In this document: positions 27,497 to 37,727 of the stretch, one piece after another
Layout of the letters: each line of letters opens with the position of its first letter
Position numbering within the stretch: the stretch's first letter is position 1
DNA from: Alphaproteobacteria bacterium
GTDB taxonomy: Bacteria; Pseudomonadota; Alphaproteobacteria; Micropepsales; Micropepsaceae
Assembly (NCBI GenBank): GCA_013389115.1
Contig: JACADY010000010.1
Coordinates: 1-46,655, forward strand
DNA length: 46,655 nt
Direction: 5' to 3'
Notes under the pieces: model-generated
The model's input: only the letters and a program-made list of their open reading frames with translations
Told to the model about the DNA's origin: nothing
The model's database searches: none
Position numbers and translations under genes: made by a program

Positions 27497-27972
27497 TGGG
27501 TGCCAGTCTCAATGGCGGGGGACAGTCGGGGCGCGGGCGTCATGCGCGCAAGCACGGACCCGTCGCCGAGATCAACGTCACGCCCATGGTCGATGTCATG
27601 CTCGTGCTCCTCATCATCTTCATGGTGACGGCGCCGCTTTTGACGGCGGGCGTGCCCGTCGATCTGCCCAAGACACAGGCGGGGCGGCTTGGCGAGGACA
27701 AGGAACCGCTTGCCGTCACCATCGATGCGCAAGGCAAGATCTTCGTGCAGGAAACGGAAGTGACGAAGGAAGAGATCGTGCCGCGGCTCATCGCGATCGC
27801 CGATGCTGGCTATGAGGAGCGCATCTTCGTGCGCGGGGACAAGGGCGTGCCTTACGGCGATGTGATGGAGGTGATGGGGCTCATCGCGGGCGCCGGCTTC
27901 ACCCGCATCGGCCTTGTAACGGAACAGCAGCGCGGACCTCAGCCCCAGGCGGGTGCCAAGGGTCAGCGGTAA
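27496..27972 (+). CDS. tolR: Tol-Pal motor subunit TolR
   Basis: A 158-residue protein with a short cytoplasmic N-terminus, one transmembrane helix carrying the proton-binding D33 in TPMVDVMLVLLIIF, and a periplasmic ExbD/TolR domain (VPVDLPKT; LAVTIDAQGKIFV; RIFVRGDKGVPYGDVMEVM). The basic Gly/Arg-rich N-terminus (to residue 21) is longer than in E. coli. It is translationally coupled to tolQ and followed 12 bases later by tolA. Confidence 0.95.
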   Translation: MGASLNGGGQSGRGRHARKHGPVAEINVTPMVDVMLVLLIIFMVTAPLLTAGVPVDLPKTQAGRLGEDKEPLAVTIDAQGKIFVQETEVTKEEIVPRLIAIADAGYEERIFVRGDKGVPYGDVMEVMGLIAGAGFTRIGLVTEQQRGPQPQAGAKGQR

Positions 27973-27984
27973 GGGATCGAACGC

Positions 27985-28863
27985 ATGCAGCGTGGTTTGC
28001 TGGCATCAGGCGTTCTGCACGTCGTGCTCATCGCATTGACGCTCGTCACGCTGCCGCGCTTTACCGACCTGCCGCCGCCTGCGGAATTTATTCCTGTCGA
28101 CCTCGTCGCGCCGGTGACGGGCGAGACCAATATCGCACCCACCGTGAAGGCCGAGGAGCCGGTGCCCGAGCCGGAGACAAAGCCCGAGGCGCCGGCCGAA
28201 CCCCAGCCTCAGGAAATGGCCGCGCTGCCGCTTTCGCCCGCGCCCGAACCCGAAGCCATTCCTGAGCCCGCGCCACAGCAGCCGCGCGCGGAGCCCACGC
28301 CCGAACCTCCCCCGGCGGAAGAGCCCAAGCCACAGGCGGAAAAGCCGCCCGAGCCGCAGGTGAAGCCGCGGCAAAAGCCGACGCCGCCCAAGCCCGAAAA
28401 GCCAAAGCCGCCCAAACCGGAATTCGATCTGGATCAGATCATCGGGGTCATCGACCGCGAGCAGAAGCCAGTGCCGCGCGCGCCCGGCGAGCAGCGCCAG
28501 GCGACGGCATCCGACCGCACGCGTCCCCGCGCCGGCGCAGGGACCGGGCTCTCGTTGAGCGAGATCGATGCCTTCCGCTCGCAGGTGAGCAAATGCTGGA
28601 ACGCGCCCATCGGCGCGCCAAACCCCGAGCAGCTCATCGTTGAGGTTCGCATCCGTCTCAACGAGGATGGCAGCCTGCAGGCGCAGCCGGAGTTCACCGA
28701 TCCGTCGCGCTATTCGGCGGGCGATACCTATTACCGGGCCGCCGCGGAAGCCGCGCGGCGCGCGATCATTCAATGCGCGCCCTACAAGCTTCCGGTCGAC
28801 CGCTACAGCATGTGGAGCGAGATCGATGTCAATTTCGATCCGCGCAAGATGGCGGGCTATTGA
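27985..28863 (+). CDS. tolA: Tol-Pal energy-transducing protein TolA
   Basis: A 292-residue protein with an N-terminal anchor (about 5-24, with SGVLHVVLIAL), a long periplasmic Pro/Glu/Lys-rich rod (about 45-150; EPKPQAEKPPEPQ and similar) in place of the Ala-rich helix of E. coli, and a C-terminal TolA/TonB-like domain (about 185-290; SQVSKCWNAPIG, then VEVRIRLNEDGSLQ). It links the TolQR motor to TolB and Pal across the periplasm. The cysteine in KCWN pairs with one in IIQCAPY, as in other TolA C-domains. Confidence 0.9.
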   Translation: MQRGLLASGVLHVVLIALTLVTLPRFTDLPPPAEFIPVDLVAPVTGETNIAPTVKAEEPVPEPETKPEAPAEPQPQEMAALPLSPAPEPEAIPEPAPQQPRAEPTPEPPPAEEPKPQAEKPPEPQVKPRQKPTPPKPEKPKPPKPEFDLDQIIGVIDREQKPVPRAPGEQRQATASDRTRPRAGAGTGLSLSEIDAFRSQVSKCWNAPIGAPNPEQLIVEVRIRLNEDGSLQAQPEFTDPSRYSAGDTYYRAAAEAARRAIIQCAPYKLPVDRYSMWSEIDVNFDPRKMAGY

Positions 28864-28908
28864 TGAGGGAAACTGTTCGCAAATGATGGCCGAGAGGGAC
28901 ACGAAATC

Positions 28909-30228
28909 ATGCTGAGGAAACTCCTTGCCGCCGTGGCGATGTGCGTCGGGCTTATTGGCCTTTCGGGTGTTACGCCCGCGTTCGCGCAATTGAAGGTCAA
29001 TATCGATGATGCCAATGTGAGGCCGCTGCCGATCGCGATTCCCGATTTCGTGGGCGATCCGGCGACAACGACCACGGCCGCGGACATCGCGACCGTGATC
29101 CGGGGAAATCTCGAGCGCTCGGGCCTTTTCCAGCCGCTCGACCCGCGCTCTTTCATCGAGAAGATCCAGGACATCAACGTACCGCCGCGCTTTGGCGATT
29201 GGCGTATCATCCAGTCGGAGGCGCTCGTCACGGGCCAGGTGATGCAGCAGGCAGATGGGCGGCTGCGGGTCGAGTTCCGGCTGTGGGACGTGCTTGCCGA
29301 GCAGCAGATGGTGGGCCTGCAATTCTTCACCACGACCGAGAACTGGCGGCGCATCGGCCATCTCATCTCGGATGCGATCTATGAGAAGCTGACGGGCGAG
29401 AAGGGCTATTTCGATACGCGCGTCGTCTTCGTCGCCGAATCAGGGCCGAAGCAGCGCCGCGTGCGCCGGCTTGCGATCATGGACCAGGATGGCGCCAATC
29501 CTGCCTTCCTCACCAACGGGCAATACATGGTGCTGACGCCGCGCTTCAACCCGACGGCGCAGTCGATCAGCTTCATGTCCTATCTCAACAACAAGCCGCG
29601 GGTTTACATCTTCGATCTGGAGACGGGCCGGGAAGAGGTGCTCGAAGGCTTTCCGGGCATGACCTTCGCGCCGCGCTTTTCGCCGGATGGCACACGCGTC
29701 GTGATGAGCATGGAGCGCGAGGGCAATACCGATATCTTCGTGATGGATTTGCGCACGCGGCGCAGCACGCGGCTCACCAACGATCCGGGCATCGATACTG
29801 CGCCCTCGTTCTCGCCCGATGGCAGCCAGATCACGTTCGAATCGGATCGCGGCGGCTCGCAGCAGATCTATGTCATGAATGCTGACGGCTCAGGCGCCCA
29901 GCGCATCAGCTTTGGCGATGGGCGCTATGCAACGCCCGTGTGGAGCCCGCGCGGCGATCTCATCGCGTTTACCAAGATGAAGGGCGGCAGCTTCTCCATC
30001 GGCGTCATTCGCCCCGACGGCTCGGGCGAGCGGATCCTCACCACCAGCTTCCTCGATGAGGGGCCGACCTGGGCGCCCAATGGCCGCGTCATCATGTTCT
30101 CGCGATCGGCGCCCGGCGCGTCGGGCCGTAGCCAAATCTACTCAATAGATTTAACCGGTCGTAATGAAAGACTTGTTATGACACCCGGTGAAGCTTCGGA
30201 TCCGGCCTGGTCGCCCTTGATCCGTTAA
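28909..30228 (+). CDS. tolB: Tol-Pal periplasmic propeller TolB
   Basis: A 439-residue periplasmic protein. Signal peptide about 1-26 (ending TPAFA), the D1 domain (about 30-165; [23 protein letters not shown]) and a six-bladed beta-propeller of PD40 repeats seen as [50 protein letters not shown] and [12 protein letters not shown]. It cycles between Pal and TolA. The few AT-rich codons near the 3' end (taac/tagc-type stretch at 30135-30180) are unlike the rest but do not disturb the frame. Confidence 0.96.
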   Translation: MLRKLLAAVAMCVGLIGLSGVTPAFAQLKVNIDDANVRPLPIAIPDFVGDPATTTTAADIATVIRGNLERSGLFQPLDPRSFIEKIQDINVPPRFGDWRIIQSEALVTGQVMQQADGRLRVEFRLWDVLAEQQMVGLQFFTTTENWRRIGHLISDAIYEKLTGEKGYFDTRVVFVAESGPKQRRVRRLAIMDQDGANPAFLTNGQYMVLTPRFNPTAQSISFMSYLNNKPRVYIFDLETGREEVLEGFPGMTFAPRFSPDGTRVVMSMEREGNTDIFVMDLRTRRSTRLTNDPGIDTAPSFSPDGSQITFESDRGGSQQIYVMNADGSGAQRISFGDGRYATPVWSPRGDLIAFTKMKGGSFSIGVIRPDGSGERILTTSFLDEGPTWAPNGRVIMFSRSAPGASGRSQIYSIDLTGRNERLVMTPGEASDPAWSPLIR

Positions 30229-30385
30229 GGGGGGACAGCTAAGTTTCGGCCGCTTCGCGGCAGTGCAGCATGGTGATTCGTCTGCGGCACGCGAAGGGGC
30301 AGGGTCTGGTGCCAGGGGTTCAATGCTGATTTTCGGGGCAACAGCCTTGCCCCTTCACTCACTCAAGTCTTGGGAGCGTTCTTTC

Positions 30386-30874
30386 ATGATTCGCACGTCT
30401 TTCGCCGCCAAGCTCGCGACGATGACCGTCGCGGCCTTTCTCTTGGCCGCTTGTTCTACCGCCAAAACCGAAACGCCGGTCGTCGACGGCGGTTCGACCG
30501 TACCTATGACCGAGCAGCAGATCTTCACGCAGCAGGTCGGTGACCGCGTGTTCTTCGATCTGGACAGCTATTCGATCCGTCCGGACGGGATGGCGACGCT
30601 GCATCGTCAGGCCGAGTTCCTGCAGCAGCATCCGCAATACACGCTGCGCATCGAGGGTCACTGCGATGAGCGCGGCACGCGCGAATACAACCTCGCCCTT
30701 GGCGATCGCCGCGCGAATGCGGTGCGCGAGGCGCTGGTCAGCCTCGGCATCGACCGGGCGCGCCTGACGACGATCTCCTACGGCAAGGAGCGTCCTGAGT
30801 GCACGCAGTCCGATGAAGGCTGCTGGCAGCTCAACCGCAAGGGCCTCAGCGTCTTGACGGGCGCCGGGTCGTAA
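30386..30874 (+). CDS. pal: peptidoglycan-associated lipoprotein Pal
   Basis: A 162-residue outer-membrane lipoprotein. The lipobox LLAAC places the lipidated cysteine at C23; the OmpA domain (about 60-160) has the peptidoglycan-binding EGHCDERGTREYNLALGDRRA and ends in LNRKGLSVL. It tethers the outer membrane to the wall and is pulled inwards by Tol at division. The ATG with GGGAG upstream gives a proper signal peptide; an earlier in-frame start does not. A 157-base gap from tolB without clear features may hold its own promoter. A strong terminator follows. Confidence 0.95.
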   Translation: MIRTSFAAKLATMTVAAFLLAACSTAKTETPVVDGGSTVPMTEQQIFTQQVGDRVFFDLDSYSIRPDGMATLHRQAEFLQQHPQYTLRIEGHCDERGTREYNLALGDRRANAVREALVSLGIDRARLTTISYGKERPECTQSDEGCWQLNRKGLSVLTGAGS

Positions 30875-30901
30875 GCGGCGAGGGCCATTGCTTCACGATA
30901 G

Positions 30902-30935
30902 GGCGCGGTCTGCGACAAGGCAGGCCGCGCCTTTT
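30902..30935 (+). terminator. intrinsic terminator after pal
   Basis: GGCGCGGTCTG and CAGGCCGCGCC form an 11-bp stem (one G-U pair) around an 8-base loop, followed by four Ts. It ends the tolQRAB-pal transcript, so cpoB is likely expressed from its own promoter. Confidence 0.8.
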
Positions 30936-30988
30936 CCGTTTGCGGCGGCGACGCATCGCTTCGGCCACCCGCATCGCAAGCGCCCTTG

Positions 30989-31089
30989 CCTCACCCTTCG
31001 AGGCTCGCAAGGGCTCGCTCCTCAGGGCGAGGTCCTACTTGCTTCCTCATCCTGAGGCGGCCGCACTTCGCCGCCCTCGAAGGATGAGG
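30989..31089. repeat. intergenic palindromic repeat, module A, inverted orientation
   Basis: Same module as at 24089 but reverse-complemented: it starts CCTCACCCTTCGAGG and ends CCCTCGAAGGATGAGG, so the long GGCCGC stem is on the right. With the terminator before it, it accounts for most of the 379-base gap between pal and cpoB; the remaining 160 bases show no recognisable feature apart from room for a cpoB promoter. Confidence 0.8.
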
Positions 31090-31253
31090 CGGACGTGCAC
31101 ATCGCCGCGAAAGCGATTGGCCCCGATGCCCGGCGCCTCTATGCTTAAGCCGGCTTTAACGCGGATGCCTCATTTTCGGCCCATTCATCCGCTTCCTTCT
31201 GCCCCTCTTTGAGTTCCGTTGAACCTGAGCCGGAGCGGTCCGGCGCGTAGACC

Positions 31254-32225
31254 ATGAGCAACGCCATGCGCCCATTCCTCGCATCCTCGCTTTTCGCTCT
31301 CACGCTTGCGATTTCTTCCGCTGTGCCGGTGGCGGCGCAGGATTATCGCTCGCTCGAAGACCGGCTATCGCGCGCCGAACTGGCGCTGCAGGATCTGCAG
31401 GCCGAAATCTATCGCGGCAGCGGCGCGCCGGGAGACTACCCTTCCGCGCCCGCCGGCGCTGGCATTCCCGTCGACCAGGCCAAGCTCAACGACATCGAGC
31501 AGTCGCTGCGCCAGCTCACCGGGCAGATCGAGCAGATGCAATTCGACATCCGCCAGCTCAAGGACTGGCAGCAGCGCTTCGAGCGGGATGTCCAGTACCG
31601 CCTGCTGACACTTGAAAATGGCGGCACGCCGCCCGAGGGCGCGGCCGCACCTTTTGGCGGGACGGGCGCTCCGCCCTTGACCGAAAATCCGCCCGCGAGC
31701 CTTCCTGCCGATCCCAATGCGCCGCAGCCGATCGGGCCGCAGGCCTCGGCGCCCGCACCCAGCGGCGCGCCGCCCGTCAGCGATGGCACGCCCTTGCCGC
31801 AGGGCACCCTTGGCACCATCACGGCACCGATGCCCGCGGGGCCGTCTGAAGCGCTCTATAATCAGGGGATCGATCTTCTCTCCCGCGCGCAATACGCGCA
31901 GGCGCTCTCCAATTTCGAGCAGGTGCTGGCGCAGGACCCGCAAGGTCCTTTCGCCCCGCAAGCGAAGTTCTATGTCGCCGACATCCAGTTCGTGCAGAAG
32001 AGTTACTCGGACGCCGCGCGCGGCTATGCTGAGATGCTCAAGGCCTATCCGGACTCGCCACGCGCGCCCGATGCGATGCTGAAGCTCGGCCTGTCGCTGA
32101 TCCAGATGGGGCAGAAGGAACAGGGATGCACGACCCTTGGCGCGATCAAGGTCAAATACCCCAATGCCGGCGACACGATCTCCTCGCGCGCGAGCCGGGA
32201 AGCCAAGCGCGCCGGCTGCGGCTGA
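31254..32225 (+). CDS. cpoB: Tol-associated division coordinator CpoB (YbgF)
   Basis: A 323-residue periplasmic protein. Signal peptide (about 1-28, ending VPVAA), a trimerising coiled coil (about 30-60 and 75-115; LEDRLSRAELALQDLQAEI), a Pro/Gly-rich linker (about 120-195) and C-terminal TPR repeats (about 198-320; ALYNQGIDLLSRAQYAQAL, AKFYVADIQFVQKSY, APDAMLKLGLSL). In E. coli it links Tol with PBP1B during septal wall growth. Start could be the ATG four codons in. Its 3' end overlaps the tilS reading frame. Confidence 0.92.
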   Translation: MSNAMRPFLASSLFALTLAISSAVPVAAQDYRSLEDRLSRAELALQDLQAEIYRGSGAPGDYPSAPAGAGIPVDQAKLNDIEQSLRQLTGQIEQMQFDIRQLKDWQQRFERDVQYRLLTLENGGTPPEGAAAPFGGTGAPPLTENPPASLPADPNAPQPIGPQASAPAPSGAPPVSDGTPLPQGTLGTITAPMPAGPSEALYNQGIDLLSRAQYAQALSNFEQVLAQDPQGPFAPQAKFYVADIQFVQKSYSDAARGYAEMLKAYPDSPRAPDAMLKLGLSLIQMGQKEQGCTTLGAIKVKYPNAGDTISSRASREAKRAGCG

Positions 32226-33549
32226 GGCCTTCGCGGCGGCGCTCGATGCGCTCTTGCCCTCCTTCCCGTTCGGGATGGCGGTTTCGGGCGGGCCTGATTC
32301 CGTCCTGCTGATGCATCTTGGCGCGGCCTATGCCAAGGCGCGAGGGCAGAGGGCGCCTCTCGTCTTTACGGTCGATCACCGCCTGAGACCCGCGTCATCC
32401 GGCGAGGCGGCCATGGTTGACATCGCGGCGCAGGCACTTTCCTTGCGGCACGAAACGCTTGTCTGGAAGGGTGCCAAGCCCGCGCATGGGCTTCAGGAGG
32501 CGGCGCGGGCGGCGCGCTATCGCCTCTTGAACGCGGCGGCGCGGCGGCATGGCCTCGTGGACATGCTCCTTGGACATACGGCGGATGATCAGGCCGAGAC
32601 CTTCCTGATGCGGCTTGCGCGCGGCGCGGGCGTCGATGGCCTTGCGGCCATGCAGGCCAGCGTGAGGCTTGACGGGCTTGCGCCCGACATCCGGCTGTTG
32701 CGGCCGCTCCTTGGCGTCAGCCGCGCGCGGGTCTTGGCCGATCTTGAGGCGATGGGCGTTTCCTTCGTGCAGGATCCCAGCAACGCTGATCCGCGCTTCG
32801 AGCGGGTGCGGATGCGCGCGCTCCTTGAAGCGATGGCGGAAGCGGGGATCAGCGCCACGGCGATCGCGCGCAGCGCTGGGCGGCTTTCCCGGGCGCGGGC
32901 CGCGCTTGAGGCCGCGACGCAGGTGCTTGGCGCGGCGGCGGCGCAGGTTTCGCCCCTGGGCAGCGTTGCACTCGACATCGCGCCCTTTGCGGCGGCGAGG
33001 GAAGAATTGCGCGTGCGCCTCTTGCAATGGATCCTTAAGACCGTTTCGGGGGGCGGCGATGCCTGCGATGACGCGGACCTCGCCCACCTTGCGGAGCGGC
33101 TCTGCGCGCCGGGGTTCAAGGGTGCGACACTTGGCGGCACGCGCCTTCTTCCCAAGCGTCAGGGCGGCCTCATGCTCTTCCTGCGGGAAGGGGCGGCGAT
33201 CGCGCCCGCGGCCGCGCCGCTCAGGCCTGGCACGCCCTTGCTGTGGGATGGGCGATTTCTCCTCACACTTTCCGCTTCCGCACGCGGCCGCCTGCCGCCG
33301 GGTGGTCTCTTCGTGCGCGCGCTGCGGCGGGATGGTTCGCGGGCGGCCTTAACCATGCTGAAGGATCAGGGAATTCGTATCCCGGCGATGCCCGCATCGT
33401 TGCGCGAGACCTTGCCGGGATTGTGGCTCGCCGATGGGACGCTGGCGGGGGCACCGCATCTGGGGTTCTGGCACCCTTTGCATCTTTCCCTCGCGCGGCG
33501 GTTCGGGTGCGATTTTCAGCCGCGGAGCCTTGCGAAAAACCCAAGCTGA
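32164..33549 (+). CDS. tilS: tRNA(Ile)-lysidine synthetase
   Basis: An enzyme that adds lysine to C34 of the CAU-anticodon isoleucine tRNA so that it reads AUA. The PP-loop ATP site SGGPDS is at 41-46 with this start; LGHTADDQAETFLMRLARG and the C-terminal TilS domains (LLPKRQGG; TMLKDQGIRIPAM) are present. No ATG or GTG lies between the cpoB stop and the catalytic loop, so I use an ATG inside cpoB (overlap 62 bases); a TTG start nearer the loop cannot be excluded. It is upstream of ftsH, as is usual. Confidence 0.9.
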   Translation: MPATRSPRARAGKPSAPAAAEAFAAALDALLPSFPFGMAVSGGPDSVLLMHLGAAYAKARGQRAPLVFTVDHRLRPASSGEAAMVDIAAQALSLRHETLVWKGAKPAHGLQEAARAARYRLLNAAARRHGLVDMLLGHTADDQAETFLMRLARGAGVDGLAAMQASVRLDGLAPDIRLLRPLLGVSRARVLADLEAMGVSFVQDPSNADPRFERVRMRALLEAMAEAGISATAIARSAGRLSRARAALEAATQVLGAAAAQVSPLGSVALDIAPFAAAREELRVRLLQWILKTVSGGGDACDDADLAHLAERLCAPGFKGATLGGTRLLPKRQGGLMLFLREGAAIAPAAAPLRPGTPLLWDGRFLLTLSASARGRLPPGGLFVRALRRDGSRAALTMLKDQGIRIPAMPASLRETLPGLWLADGTLAGAPHLGFWHPLHLSLARRFGCDFQPRSLAKNPS

Positions 33550-33637
33550 GCCCTGGTAATCGGGCCTTTCGATCCTTATTTCTTTTTGGAGTGGAACGGT
33601 TCTAAGGATTGGCGATTGGCTTTTTTCGTACAGTGTT

Positions 33638-33673
33638 CTTGCCAAATTAAGCGCACCGGTCCCAGATTATATA
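33638..33673 (+). promoter_or_regulatory. heat-shock (sigma-32-like) promoter candidate for ftsH
   Basis: CTTGCC, 17 bases and CCCAGATTATATA lie about 50-85 bases ahead of the ftsH GTG. This resembles the CTTG..CCCCATnT pattern of heat-shock promoters, and ftsH is a heat-shock gene in many proteobacteria. The surrounding sequence is unusually AT-rich for this genome. Confidence 0.35.
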
Positions 33674-33722
33674 TCGCGCCGCATCCCCCTTTGGCGCGCG
33701 CGATCGAGAAAAGGGTCCTCAG

Positions 33723-35645
<1,923 letters not shown>

Positions 35646-35723
35646 GGGAACTTCCCCTCAATCAAAGCCCGGCTGTAACTTCGCCGCGACAGAGTAAACG
35701 GCCAAGGCCGTGTCAAGCTTGCA

Positions 35724-35755
35724 GGGCGCCGCCATAGAGACGGCGCCTTTGTCTT
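35724..35755 (+). terminator. intrinsic terminator after ftsH
   Basis: GGCGCCG and CGGCGCC form a perfect 7-bp stem around a 9-base loop, followed by TTTGTCTT. It separates ftsH from the M50 protease gene 11 bases later, so readthrough or a nearby promoter must supply the downstream genes. Confidence 0.65.
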
Positions 35756-35765
35756 GCGGGGCGGC

Positions 35766-36905
35766 ATGCCTAAGCGTCTGAGCGGACCTGCAGAAGCAAG
35801 GCGGCCAAGGTTCGTCCACTGGCTTCTGGCCGCCTATAACATCGCGGTTCTGATCGCGGCCTCGCTCGCCATCAATCTGGGGTGGCAGCACCCGCCGATG
35901 CCGCTGTTCCCGCTCATGCTTTCTCTCCTTGGGCTGTGGTTCCTGGCGGTTTTCGCCATGGTCCTCGTGCACGAGTTCGGGCACGCGTTTTTCGCCGTCG
36001 CGGGGGGATGGCATATCCATCTCATCGGCATCGGTCCGATCCAGATCAGACCCGATCCCTTTCGCGTGCGGCTCGGCTATCTGCCGGTCAGCGGGGATGT
36101 GGGCGGGTATGTGCTTGCCTGGCCCCTATCGGCGCGGCGCAGACGAGAGGGCGCCGTTCCCTATTATGCGGGCGGCGCGATCGCCAGCGCGTTCGGCGCG
36201 GGGCTTTCCATTCTGCTTGCCCTCACCCTGCCCGCAGGATCGGCAGAACGCGCCTGGCTTACAGGTTTTTCCATCCTCTCATTCTTCCAAGGCGCGATCT
36301 TCAACCTCATTCCGATGCGGTTGGGGACGATGCGCTCGGACGGGCAGGCGATCGTTGATCATGTCTTTGGCAGTGCCGATGACCTTGAAGAGGCGATTCA
36401 GGATCTCTCGGTGAAGGTGCTGTCCGGCGTTCGCCCGCGGGACTGGGATGGCGGGCTTGTCGCGCGGCTCGCTCAGATCCCGCCCGAGCACGCGCTGCGG
36501 CCGGCCGTGCTCGAAATGCTGTTCGCCTGGCATTTCGATCGCGGCGATATCGATGGCGCGCGCCGCGTGCTCGCCACGATGGATGAGGCGATCGCGCAGG
36601 ACGGTGACGCGGCCAAGCCTTTCCTTGTGAGCTTCCAATTCACCAAAGCGTTCTTCATCGCCCATGTGGATGGCGATGGCGAGGGCGCGCTCGCCATTCT
36701 CAAGACATTGCCCAACGCGCCGCCCTGGCGGTCCTTGCATTGGCGGGTGCGGGCGGCGATCGCCATCGCGCTCAAGAACAAGGCCGAGGCCTTGCTGGCC
36801 GTGCGGCGCTTCCAGCAATCGCTAAGGGGAAGCTTTTACGTTGTCCCCTCCGAAGACGACTGGGAACTCGCACGGGAACTCGCGCGGCGGGCGCAAGCCC
36901 TGTAA
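35766..36905 (+). CDS. M50 (site-2-protease-like) membrane metalloprotease with C-terminal helical repeat domain
   Basis: A 379-residue membrane protein. Helices near 18-38 and 48-68 lead into the zinc motif HEFGH (69-73); the second M50 motif NLIP..SDG (N180, P183, D192) supplies the third ligand. It lacks the PDZ domain of RseP. Residues about 215-375 are soluble and look like TPR-type helical repeats (AVLEMLFAWHFDRGDIDGARRVL; LHWRVRAAIAIALKNKAEALLAV). It probably cleaves transmembrane substrates; the repeats may recruit them. It sits between ftsH and folP, which are neighbours in many genomes. folP follows within 10 bases. Confidence 0.82.
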   Translation: MPKRLSGPAEARRPRFVHWLLAAYNIAVLIAASLAINLGWQHPPMPLFPLMLSLLGLWFLAVFAMVLVHEFGHAFFAVAGGWHIHLIGIGPIQIRPDPFRVRLGYLPVSGDVGGYVLAWPLSARRRREGAVPYYAGGAIASAFGAGLSILLALTLPAGSAERAWLTGFSILSFFQGAIFNLIPMRLGTMRSDGQAIVDHVFGSADDLEEAIQDLSVKVLSGVRPRDWDGGLVARLAQIPPEHALRPAVLEMLFAWHFDRGDIDGARRVLATMDEAIAQDGDAAKPFLVSFQFTKAFFIAHVDGDGEGALAILKTLPNAPPWRSLHWRVRAAIAIALKNKAEALLAVRRFQQSLRGSFYVVPSEDDWELARELARRAQAL

Positions 36906-36914
36906 AGAGGGGGT

Positions 36915-37727
36915 ATGGCGCGACCCCTCATCCTCGGCATCGTCAATATCACGGCCGATTCCTTCTCCGATGGCGGACACTATCTTGACCCCGCCGCCGC
37001 GATCGCTCGGGCGCTTCTCCTCGTTCAAGAGGGGGCGGATATCATCGATCTTGGCCCGGCGGCCAGCAATCCCGATGCCGAGCCTGTCTCGCCAGCGCAG
37101 GAAATCGCGCGGCTCACGCCCGTCGTCGCGGCGCTGAGGCCTAAGGGCATTCCACTTTCCATCGACAGTTTCCAGCCCGAGACGCAGGCCTTTGCGCTCA
37201 GCCAGGGTGTCCATTATCTGAACGACATCCAGGGTTTCCCCGAGCCTGCGCACTACCCGCGCCTAGCGGAAAGCACGGCCAAGCTCATCGTCATGCATTC
37301 GGTGCAGGGCCGTGGGCAGGCAGACAAGCGGGAGGTTGCGCCCGAAGAAATCATGGGGCGGATCTTTTCGTTCTTCGATGCGCGGCTATCCGCATTGGAA
37401 GGCGCCGGTATCGCGCGGGAGCGGCTTATCATCGATCCGGGGATGGGATTTTTTCTCGGCACCAATCCGCAAACCTCGCTGAGCGTCCTGCGCGGCCTTC
37501 AGGCGCTTGGTCAGCGCTATCGCCTGCCGGTGCTCGTTTCCGTGACGCGAAAATCCTTTCTGCGTCAGCTTGTGGGCGCGAGCATCGCCAGTTCGGGGCC
37601 CGTCAGCCTCGCCGCTGAACTCTTCGCCGCCACGCAGGGCGTCGCCATGATCCGCACGCACGACCCGCGCGCATTGCGCGACGGGCTTACTCTGTGGGCG
37701 GCGGCGGGGGCACGCATTGGTCCTTAG
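36915..37727 (+). CDS. folP: dihydropteroate synthase, Sul2-like type
   Basis: A 270-residue TIM-barrel enzyme joining p-aminobenzoate to the pterin pyrophosphate in folate synthesis. Pterin-site residues N11, D84, N103, D174, K213 and R247/H249 are in place. But the p-aminobenzoate loops are not those of ordinary FolP: residues 47-59 read GPAASNPDAEPVS in place of GGESTRPG, followed by SIDSFQPETQ, YLNDIQGFP, VMHSVQ, DPGMGFFLG and RKSFLR. From memory these match the plasmid sulfonamide-resistance enzymes Sul1 and especially Sul2 closely. It lies in the native ftsH-folP-glmM region with ordinary codon use, so it looks chromosomal rather than acquired. It overlaps the convergent gene by 41 bases. 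Confidence 0.93.
   Translation: MARPLILGIVNITADSFSDGGHYLDPAAAIARALLLVQEGADIIDLGPAASNPDAEPVSPAQEIARLTPVVAALRPKGIPLSIDSFQPETQAFALSQGVHYLNDIQGFPEPAHYPRLAESTAKLIVMHSVQGRGQADKREVAPEEIMGRIFSFFDARLSALEGAGIARERLIIDPGMGFFLGTNPQTSLSVLRGLQALGQRYRLPVLVSVTRKSFLRQLVGASIASSGPVSLAAELFAATQGVAMIRTHDPRALRDGLTLWAAAGARIGP

Noticed and set aside
28006..29361. A 451-codon minus-strand frame opposite tolA and tolB
   Set aside because: Antisense to genes with strong family matches; low-complexity Arg/Leu/Gly content from the tolA repeats.
36915..37727. Recent acquisition of sul2 on a mobile element
   Set aside because: No ISCR, integrase or integron sequence nearby, codon use like its neighbours, and the gene sits tightly between chromosomal genes in the native folP region.
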